Shown here: positions 1 to 4,064 of the stretch, piece after piece
Position numbering within the stretch: position 1 is the stretch's first letter
Layout: each line of letters begins with the position of its first letter
Program-made: the position numbers and the translations under genes
Notes under the pieces: model-generated
The model's input: the letters and a program-made list of their open reading frames with translations, nothing else
Database searches by the model: none
What the model was told of the DNA's origin: nothing
Assembly: GCA_902495265.1 (NCBI GenBank)
Contig: CABUWR010000105.1
Coordinates: forward strand, 1-5,366
DNA: 5,366 bases
Source of the DNA: an uncultured Collinsella sp.
Lineage (GTDB): Bacteria > Actinomycetota > Coriobacteriia > Coriobacteriales > Coriobacteriaceae
Direction of reading: 5' to 3'

Positions 1-5
1 GTCGG

Positions 6-34
6 GATATGGAAATCGTAAATTGCTGCGTCAA
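6..34 (-). promoter_or_regulatory. Candidate promoter pointing out of the left edge
   Basis: On the minus strand a TTGACG hexamer (plus positions 29-34) matches the -35 consensus at five of six bases. Seventeen bases later there is CATATC (6-11), a poor -10. It would drive a gene beyond the left edge. The 108 bases left of the dipeptidase stop hold no convincing gene, so a promoter here is plausible, but the weak -10 keeps this tentative. Confidence 0.22.
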
Positions 35-57
35 AAGCGGTCCTTCAGATTGGGGAC

Positions 58-91
58 GGGCCGGCATGTCGACCGTTCGGCATGCCGGCCC
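58..91 (-). terminator. Perfect 11-bp inverted repeat downstream of the dipeptidase
   Basis: Positions 58-68 (GGGCCGGCATG) and 81-91 (CATGCCGGCCC) are exact reverse complements with a 12-base loop, which can add a small inner CCG/CGG pairing. The stem begins 17 bases past the dipeptidase stop codon, where a terminator is expected. No T-run follows on either strand, so it is not a textbook intrinsic terminator. It may be a U-less or Rho-assisted terminator, an mRNA 3'-end stabiliser or a protein-binding palindrome. Confidence 0.5.
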
Positions 92-108
92 GCTCAAGGG
101 ATGTGAAA

Positions 109-1122
109 TTAATAACGCTCAAAGAAGGCAAGCGCGTTGTCGCTGCAGAGCTTTTGCATCACGGTCTTGCCAAAGTGCTTGGAAAGCATGTTCTGGAACT
201 CGGGCATCTTGCTGGCATCGGAGAGGAAAGCGGGCACCGTGGCACCGTCCCAGTCGCCGCCGAGCGCGATGACGTCCTCGCCGCCCAGGTCGAGCCAGTG
301 CTCGATATGTGCCGCTAGCTGGTCGAAGGTGACGTCTGCGGCGGTCTTGTCGGTTGCGTCGTTGGAAAGGAACTCGCTGCAGTAGTTGAGGCCGACGATG
401 CCACCCATGTCGCGAATGGTGCGGAACTGGTCGTCGGTGAGGTTGCGCTTAACGCCGCAAACTGCACGGGAGTTGGAGTGGCTGGCGACGAAGGGGCGCG
501 TGGCGTGGGCGACAACCTCGTCAAAGCACTCGTCGTTGAGGTGGGAGACATCGAGTACCATGCCGGCGTGCTCCATCTGCGTAAGTGCCTCGATGCCGGC
601 GGCGGTGAGGCCGGCGTGGGTATCGTGTCCGCTCGCGAGCGGTCCCTGCGCATTCCAGCTGAGCGATGACATGAGTACGCCCAAGCTCTTGAGCACCTCG
701 ATCAGCGCGGGGTCCTCGGCAAAGAACGTGGCGTTTTCGATGGTGTGGATGCAGGCGACCTTGCCGTCTTTGAGCGCGGGGCGAATGTCTGCCGCGCTGC
801 GTACGTTGACCATGCGGTCGTGGTTGAGCATTGCCTGGCCGCTCATATGCGCCATGATCTGCGCCTGGAAGCGCGCGGCGTGGGCGGTGGGAATCTCATC
901 GGGGACAAACGTGGCGAAGCACTGTGCCCATGGCGTGTTGCCGATCTTTGCGAGCGAGATGGCGCAGGCGTTGCCCTCGATGAGGTCGAAATCTTGCGGA
1001 TGCGTTTCGTCGCCGGGGAAATAACCGTCGGTGCCGGCGGTAAAGCGCAGGTCGAGATCGAGCGTGGCCCAGCCGATGCGGTCGGCGGTGTCGCAGTGTA
1101 GGTCAAATACGGGATATGCCAT
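109..1122 (-). CDS. Peptidase M19 family dipeptidase (membrane/renal dipeptidase family)
   Basis: A 337-residue zinc-dependent dipeptidase expected to cleave L-Xaa dipeptides, often including those with a D-residue second. The family's binuclear site is complete: HCD (H9, D11) at the N-terminus, the bridging glutamate in HTIEN (E129), H194 in DVSH and H215 in ASHSNSR. R226 is a likely substrate-binding arginine, and the catalytic aspartate is D290 in GGDWDG. There is no signal peptide or membrane segment, so it should be cytosolic despite the family name, pointing to recycling of peptides or wall fragments. The start at 1122 is chosen because the HCD motif follows directly and GGAGGA lies just upstream; the frame stays open ten codons further upstream without family similarity. 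It is a single gene, divergent from slyD. Family assignment is firm; substrate is not known from sequence. Confidence 0.95.
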   Translation of the reverse strand: MAYPVFDLHCDTADRIGWATLDLDLRFTAGTDGYFPGDETHPQDFDLIEGNACAISLAKIGNTPWAQCFATFVPDEIPTAHAARFQAQIMAHMSGQAMLNHDRMVNVRSAADIRPALKDGKVACIHTIENATFFAEDPALIEVLKSLGVLMSSLSWNAQGPLASGHDTHAGLTAAGIEALTQMEHAGMVLDVSHLNDECFDEVVAHATRPFVASHSNSRAVCGVKRNLTDDQFRTIRDMGGIVGLNYCSEFLSNDATDKTAADVTFDQLAAHIEHWLDLGGEDVIALGGDWDGATVPAFLSDASKMPEFQNMLSKHFGKTVMQKLCSDNALAFFERY

Positions 1123-1125
1123 GGT

Positions 1126-1131
1126 TCCTCC
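1126..1131 (-). promoter_or_regulatory. Shine-Dalgarno site of the dipeptidase
   Basis: GGAGGA on the minus strand, three bases before the ATG whose complement is at 1120-1122. It decides the start against the longer open frame running to 1152. Confidence 0.75.
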
Positions 1132-1155
1132 GGTTGCAGCGTTTCTTTGCAAACT

Positions 1156-1184
1156 GTCATTGAATTGTATGACTAGGGTATAGT
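1156..1184 (+). promoter_or_regulatory. Candidate promoter of slyD-ureE
   Basis: TATAGT at 1179-1184 matches five of six bases of the -10 consensus. The hexamer 17 bases upstream, GTCATT at 1156-1161, is a weak -35. Transcription would begin near 1191, giving a leader of about 50 bases before the slyD ATG. That leader contains two competing short hairpins. Confidence 0.4.
1164..1169 (-). promoter_or_regulatory. Candidate -10 element for the dipeptidase
   Basis: The minus strand reads TACAAT here, five of six bases of the -10 consensus, 41 bases before the dipeptidase start codon. No good -35 hexamer lies 16-18 bases upstream. The element sits inside the spacer of the oppositely directed slyD promoter candidate, so the two would compete for polymerase. 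Confidence 0.3.
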
Positions 1185-1187
1185 TAG

Positions 1188-1224
1188 CGCCATATGTTCA
1201 TGGCGGCCCGCGTTGTGCGCCGCC
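1188..1224 (+). promoter_or_regulatory. Two mutually exclusive hairpins in the slyD leader
   Basis: CGCCAT at 1188-1193 pairs exactly with ATGGCG at 1200-1205 around a 6-base loop. GGCGGC at 1202-1207 pairs exactly with GCCGCC at 1219-1224, and a further GC pair can form inside after two bulged bases. The stems share 1202-1205, so only one can form. The second ends 8 bases before the ribosome-binding site. The pairing is visible; a regulatory role is inference, and GC-rich DNA gives short stems like these by chance. Confidence 0.25.
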
Positions 1225-1232
1225 CTTATCAC

Positions 1233-1237
1233 GGAGG
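1233..1237 (+). promoter_or_regulatory. Shine-Dalgarno site of slyD
   Basis: GGAGG five bases before the ATG at 1243. It excludes the TTG-initiated longer version that would begin at 1213, because this site would then lie inside the coding sequence. Confidence 0.8.
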
Positions 1238-1242
1238 TTTCC

Positions 1243-1671
1243 ATGTCCAACCAGGGCAAGAAGGTCAAGACTCATTATCGCGGCACGCTCGACGACGGCA
1301 CGCAGTTCGATAGCTCCTACGATCGCGGCGAGCCGCTGGAGTTCACCTGTGGCGCCGGCCAGATGATCAAGGGCTTCGACGCCGCTGTTGTCGACATGCA
1401 GGTGGGTGAGAAGAAGACCGTGCACATTCCTGCTGCCGATGCCTACGGCGAGCACAATCCCGAGATGGTCCTGACCTTCCCGGCCGAGCAGGTTCCCAAT
1501 ATCGAGCAGATCGAGAAGGGCATGAAGCTCTTCCTGTCCACGCCGAGCGGCATGCCCGTTCCCGCCGTGGTCATCGACGTAACGCCCGAGGCTGTGACGC
1601 TCGACGCCAACCACGAGCTGGCTGGCAAGGACCTCAACTTTGATATCGAGCTCGTCGAGGTCGAGGGTTAG
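1243..1671 (+). CDS. slyD: SlyD-type FKBP peptidyl-prolyl cis-trans isomerase
   Basis: A 142-residue cytosolic prolyl isomerase and chaperone. The FKBP part occupies about residues 1-68 and 119-140. Active-site positions are recognisable: Y12, F22-D23 in DGTQFDSS, I42 with F45 in MIKGFD, Y68 in AYGEHNPE, and F133. Residues about 70-118 form the insert-in-flap chaperone domain typical of SlyD, followed by the family signature LDANHELAGKDLNF (120-133). The His/Cys-rich metal-binding tail of Escherichia coli SlyD is absent: the protein ends at EVEG. Known SlyD proteins fold proline-limited clients and help deliver nickel to hydrogenase and urease maturation factors. The next gene, three bases downstream, is a UreE-like nickel chaperone, so a nickel-related role is plausible here. 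Tailless SlyD proteins can also act as general folding helpers. Family assignment is firm. Confidence 0.95.
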   Translation: MSNQGKKVKTHYRGTLDDGTQFDSSYDRGEPLEFTCGAGQMIKGFDAAVVDMQVGEKKTVHIPAADAYGEHNPEMVLTFPAEQVPNIEQIEKGMKLFLSTPSGMPVPAVVIDVTPEAVTLDANHELAGKDLNFDIELVEVEG

Positions 1672-1674
1672 AGT

Positions 1675-2253
1675 ATGCCTGAACGCTTGGTTTCGACGAC
1701 ATGCTTGGGAAATCTCAACGATCCGTCCTATGAACTCCTGCTTCGCCGGAAGCTGGGCGGCGTCTTTGAAGTTGACGAGCTGCTGCTCGATTGGGACCAG
1801 GCTGATACGCGCGCGTTTGTGGGTGTGACGGAGCTGGGGCGCACGGTCGATGTTCGGCTGGATACTGCCGACGGCGGTCGTTTTGTCGACGGCGACGTGC
1901 TCGCCGTCGACCGTTCGGGCATGGTGCCCGTGGCGGTTGTCGTGCGCCTGCGCAGCGCTGAGGTTTATTTGGTCGAAGTCGACCGCATGGACCCGATTGC
2001 GCTCGCGCATGCGTGCTGGGAGATCGGCAATATGCACGCGCCGCTTTTCCGAGGCGATTCGGACGAGCATACCGTGCGCATGTATACGCCGGTGCAGCCT
2101 GTTTTGGGCCGCATGCTCCGGGGCGTCGAGGGTGTTCGGCTCTCGGTGGTTACCCGTGAACTCGATGCGGACCGGCGCTTTGCATCGAGTGCGGCGGAGG
2201 CCGTTGTGAGTATGGCTCCAGACTTTACGATCGTAAAGAAGGCGCGCGGTTAA
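1675..2253 (+). CDS. ureE: UreE-like urease accessory protein (nickel metallochaperone)
   Basis: A 192-residue protein with the two-domain layout of UreE. The N-terminal beta-rich domain (about 1-102) has the family-type run GRTVDVRL (55-62), then DGDVLAVD (72-79) and a valine-rich strand. The C-terminal ferredoxin-like domain holds ALAHACWEIGNMHAPLF (109-125), matching the UreE helix that ends in GNxH. H121 fits the dimer-interface nickel ligand (H96 in Klebsiella). The second UreE histidine pair is missing: the equivalent stretch reads MYTPVQPVL (136-144). There is no His-rich tail. UreE normally carries nickel to the UreABC-UreDFG complex; no such gene is in view. The start is 3 bases after the slyD stop with GAGGG at 1663-1667 inside slyD, so translation is probably coupled. 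It is more divergent than typical UreE, so a nickel role outside urease is possible. Confidence 0.78.
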   Translation: MPERLVSTTCLGNLNDPSYELLLRRKLGGVFEVDELLLDWDQADTRAFVGVTELGRTVDVRLDTADGGRFVDGDVLAVDRSGMVPVAVVVRLRSAEVYLVEVDRMDPIALAHACWEIGNMHAPLFRGDSDEHTVRMYTPVQPVLGRMLRGVEGVRLSVVTRELDADRRFASSAAEAVVSMAPDFTIVKKARG

Positions 2254-2266
2254 CGTGCGCATGAGT

Positions 2267-2305
2267 AAGACGGACTTTGAGAGGCAACTATTCAAAGTCC
2301 GTCTT
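2267..2305 (+). terminator. Rho-independent terminator of slyD-ureE
   Basis: AAGACGGACTTTGA (2267-2280) and TCAAAGTCCGTCTT (2292-2305) are exact reverse complements: a 14-bp stem with an 11-base loop, starting 13 bases past the ureE stop. The RNA continues with a moderately U-rich TCTGTT. The opposite strand has no U-run after the stem, so it works rightward. Confidence 0.85.
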
Positions 2306-2324
2306 TCTGTTGATGAGGTGCTGT

Positions 2325-2330
2325 GGGGGA
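2325..2330 (+). promoter_or_regulatory. Ribosome-binding site favouring the ATG at 2335
   Basis: GGGGGA lies four bases before the ATG at 2335. A rival GTG start at 2323 has GAGG at 2315-2318, also four bases away. The ATG is preferred because the beta strand leading to the catalytic aspartate follows at once, but the two starts differ by only four residues. Confidence 0.5.
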
Positions 2331-2334
2331 ACAT

Positions 2335-3132
2335 ATGGGTCTTGAAGGAATCAAGCTGATTGCATGCGATTTGGACGGCACGTTGCTGCATCCGGGGGAG
2401 CGCGAGCCGCGTTCCGAGGCCTTTGAGCTCATCGATGAGCTGCATCGTCGCGGTATCGTGTTTATGCCGGCGAGCGGCCGTCAATATGCGAGCTTGCGCT
2501 ACCTGTTTGCCCCGGTGGCCGATGAGCTCGCCTATGTATGCGAAAACGGAGCCCTGGTGATGAGCGAGGGACGTGCCGTTGTCAAGCGTTCCATGGAGCG
2601 TAGCCTTGCTATGGATATCGCGAATGCCGTGGTTGCGTATCCCCATGCCGACGTGACCCTTTCGTGTGAGGGACACCTCTACACCATGAGCGGCAACGAT
2701 GCGTTCGTCGACCATTTGCGCTATGAGGTCCACTGCGATGTGGCGGTGGTCGACCGCCCCGAGGACATCGACGAGGACGTCATTAAGATTGCCTTCCAGA
2801 CGCCCGAGGTGGATCAGCCGGCGGCCCTGGAGTATTTCGAGCGCCTCTTTAGCGACCGTGTTGACGTGATGACGTCGGGAACCGAATGGACGGACTTTAT
2901 CGGTTTCGGTTCGGGCAAGGGCTCCGCGCTTGCCGATTACGGTCGTGCCCTGGGTATTTCGCCCGATGAGATGATGGCGTTTGGCGATAACGAAAACGAC
3001 CGCGACATGCTCAACGTCGTGGGCCATCCCTATCTGATGGAGAGCTGCAACCCCTCTATGCGTGGCATTAACGACCGCGTCCGCTACGTGCGCACGGTCG
3101 AAGAAGAGCTGCATCGCCTGCTCGCCGAGTAG
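2335..3132 (+). CDS. Cof-type HAD-IIB family hydrolase (phosphatase)
   Basis: A 265-residue cytosolic haloacid-dehalogenase phosphatase. All four core motifs are present: motif I DLDGT (nucleophile D12, acid/base D14), motif II serine S47 in PASGR, motif III lysine K195 in GSGKGSAL, and motif IV GDNEND (217-222) binding magnesium. The roughly 100 residues between motifs II and III form the C2B cap that defines the Cof/YbiV group, and the length is typical. Related enzymes dephosphorylate sugar phosphates, flavin precursors and other small phosphate esters, often with broad specificity; the substrate cannot be read from this sequence. A terminator ends 29 bases before the start, leaving no room for a normal promoter after it. 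Expression therefore depends on read-through or on a promoter overlapping the terminator. It converges on the Fur-family gene. A GTG at 2323 would add four residues. Confidence 0.93.
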   Translation: MGLEGIKLIACDLDGTLLHPGEREPRSEAFELIDELHRRGIVFMPASGRQYASLRYLFAPVADELAYVCENGALVMSEGRAVVKRSMERSLAMDIANAVVAYPHADVTLSCEGHLYTMSGNDAFVDHLRYEVHCDVAVVDRPEDIDEDVIKIAFQTPEVDQPAALEYFERLFSDRVDVMTSGTEWTDFIGFGSGKGSALADYGRALGISPDEMMAFGDNENDRDMLNVVGHPYLMESCNPSMRGINDRVRYVRTVEEELHRLLAE

Positions 3133-3136
3133 ATAT

Positions 3137-3205
3137 TTGGGACACGTCTAGAAATCTACTTTTTGCTGCAAAGTGCGGAAAGGTGGATTTTAAGGCATGT
3201 CCCGA
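3137..3205. repeat. 69-nt palindromic element between convergent genes
   Basis: The 23-base arms at 3137-3159 and 3183-3205 pair at 21 of 23 positions (17 Watson-Crick, 4 G-U, mismatches 3145/3197 and 3150/3192). The stem can run five positions further, T3160-T3164 with G3178-A3181 and G3182 (three A-T, two G-U), leaving a loop of about 13 bases (3165-3177). The outer ends read TTGGGACA and TGTCCCGA. The element starts 4 bases past the HAD stop and ends 4 bases before the Fur-family stop, filling a 77-bp gap. Neither strand has a U-run after the stem, so it is not a classic terminator, though it could block transcription from both sides. Its length, boundaries and scattered G-U and mismatched pairs resemble a REP-like or miniature dispersed palindrome. 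Copy number cannot be judged from one window. Confidence 0.55.
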
Positions 3206-3209
3206 ACAT

Positions 3210-3590
3210 CTACCGGCAGTCGGGGCAGAGACCCTCGAAGATGGTGTAGTGCGACGTGACGTGCCAGCCGATTTGCTCGGATGCTTTGGCGTCGAGCTGG
3301 GCATCGAAGGGGAGCGGTACGTCGATGACGCGGCTGCACGAGGTGCAGATGATATGCGCATGCGGCTCGATCGTGCGATCGAAGCGGCTGCCGCCCGGCG
3401 TCTTGATGGAGAGGATTTCGCCGGCGTCGGCTAGGAGATTGAGATTGCGGTAGACCGTACCGCGGCTGATTTTGTCATCCTGCGCGCGCACGGCGTTGTA
3501 GATTTCGTCGGCGGTGGGATGGTTATAGCTTTGGCGCACGGCGTCAAGAACCAGCTTTCGCTGCCTGGTATTCCTTCTTTGCACCGCCAT
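3210..3590 (-). CDS. perR: Fur-family transcriptional repressor, PerR-like
   Basis: A 126-residue metal-dependent repressor. The N-terminal winged helix (about 5-70) includes HPTADEIY (24-31) and the recognition helix around RGTVYRNLNLL (43-53). The C-terminal dimerisation domain has C82-x2-C85 and C122-x2-C125, the structural zinc site. The regulatory metal ligands line up with Bacillus subtilis PerR: H24, D71 (in SRFD), H77, H79 and D90. An aspartate rather than a glutamate at position 90 is the feature separating PerR from iron-sensing Fur. PerR senses peroxide through iron-catalysed histidine oxidation and controls detoxification genes; that role is inferred. The start has GAGG sites upstream (GAGGCGAGG). 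It follows the acylphosphatase gene by 61 bases on the same strand with no terminator seen, so it may share that transcript. Zur, Mur or plain Fur function is the main alternative. Confidence 0.9.
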   Translation of the reverse strand: MAVQRRNTRQRKLVLDAVRQSYNHPTADEIYNAVRAQDDKISRGTVYRNLNLLADAGEILSIKTPGGSRFDRTIEPHAHIICTSCSRVIDVPLPFDAQLDAKASEQIGWHVTSHYTIFEGLCPDCR

Positions 3591-3623
3591 GCGCCTCGCC
3601 TCTTTTCTACTAACGGTCGTAGG

Positions 3624-3656
3624 TAAATGATACCGTATTTAGCACACAATACTAAT
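3624..3656 (-). promoter_or_regulatory. Possible promoter and operator of the Fur-family gene
   Basis: In the 61-bp gap the minus strand offers TTAGTA (3650-3655) and TATCAT (3627-3632) separated by 17 bases, a weak promoter. Overlapping it are an interrupted palindrome, TAAAT/ATTTA at 3624-3628 and 3637-3641, and the 9-base palindrome ATACCGTAT at 3630-3638. An A/T-rich palindrome over a -10 element would suit autoregulation, but it does not match a Per or Fur box closely. Confidence 0.28.
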
Positions 3657-4062
3657 AATGAGGAGTGAAACCGTCTTCATTGGCAAGTGGGGCTCGGACC
3701 TGGGCGTCTACGAGGCGAAAACGCGTCCCCATGCGCTCGTAGGAGGCATGAAGCGCCTCGAGATGAGATAGGATGTTTGCCGGAGCTCCCTGTATCTCCA
3801 TCTCGACTGAGCCGTCTTCCATGTTACGCACCCAGCCGGTGAGCGCGCGTGCCTGCGCGAGGTTGGTGTTGGTAAAGCGAAAACCAACGCCTTGGACTTG
3901 CCCCGCCCAGCGCAGGAAATAGCGCAGGGGAGTGTCTTGAGTGACCCCGTCGCTTGCGAGCACAGTAAGCCTGCGGCGCAGCTCGAGCTCGACGTTTGAC
4001 GGCTTTTGAGGCTCTCGACTGCCGCTGGTGACGCTGGAGAAGAACGTATCGAAGAAGCCCAT
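3652..4062 (-). CDS. Acylphosphatase with N-terminal extension
   Basis: A 136-residue protein whose C-terminal part (about 46-136) is an acylphosphatase, a small enzyme that hydrolyses carboxyl-phosphate bonds in acyl phosphates such as acetyl phosphate. The signature GQVQGVGFR (54-62) supplies the phosphate-binding loop and catalytic R62. The second signature, GWVRNMEDGSVE (76-87), supplies catalytic N80. Single-domain family members are about 90 residues, so the first 45 residues are extra: a hydrophobic start MGFFDTFF, a polar linker, then a charged ELELRRRL stretch. The start at 4062 lies 2 bases after the oxidoreductase stop and has only a weak AGG upstream, so translation probably depends on coupling. 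The frame stays open upstream to 4197, but that part overlaps the oxidoreductase. Catalytic residues are intact. The role of the extension and the link with the oxidoreductase are unknown. Confidence 0.9.
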   Translation of the reverse strand: MGFFDTFFSSVTSGSREPQKPSNVELELRRRLTVLASDGVTQDTPLRYFLRWAGQVQGVGFRFTNTNLAQARALTGWVRNMEDGSVEMEIQGAPANILSHLEALHASYERMGTRFRLVDAQVRAPLANEDGFTPHY

Positions 4063-4064
4063 CG

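Noticed and set aside
9..272. Plus-strand open frame of 87 codons at the left edge.
   Set aside because: Overlaps the dipeptidase 3' end in antisense and runs through the inverted repeat; Arg/Cys-rich, with no recognisable domain or good ribosome-binding site.
386..1024. Plus-strand open frame of 212 codons antisense to the dipeptidase.
   Set aside because: The opposite strand has every M19 metal ligand; this frame shows no family features.
1200..1311. Possible upstream ORF starting at the ATG at 1200 in the slyD leader and overlapping slyD.
   Set aside because: It has no ribosome-binding site and no coding character; the ATG is part of a hairpin arm.
2267..2305. The terminator stem shares GGACGGACTTT-like sequence with the HAD coding region near 2887-2898, suggesting a repeat.
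   Set aside because: The match is about a dozen bases within a coding codon context and is best explained by chance.
1198..3114. A 638-codon open frame on the minus strand spanning slyD, ureE and most of the HAD gene in antisense.
   Set aside because: It lies opposite three well-recognised genes, its product is His/Arg-rich as expected from the complement of biased GC-rich codons, and no domain is recognisable.
3129..3164. GTAGAT (3129-3134) and ATCTAC (3154-3159) followed by TTTTT, resembling an intrinsic terminator for the HAD gene.
   Set aside because: A 6-bp AT-rich stem with a 19-base loop is weak, and the same bases take part in the far stronger palindrome at 3137-3205. A minor role is not excluded.
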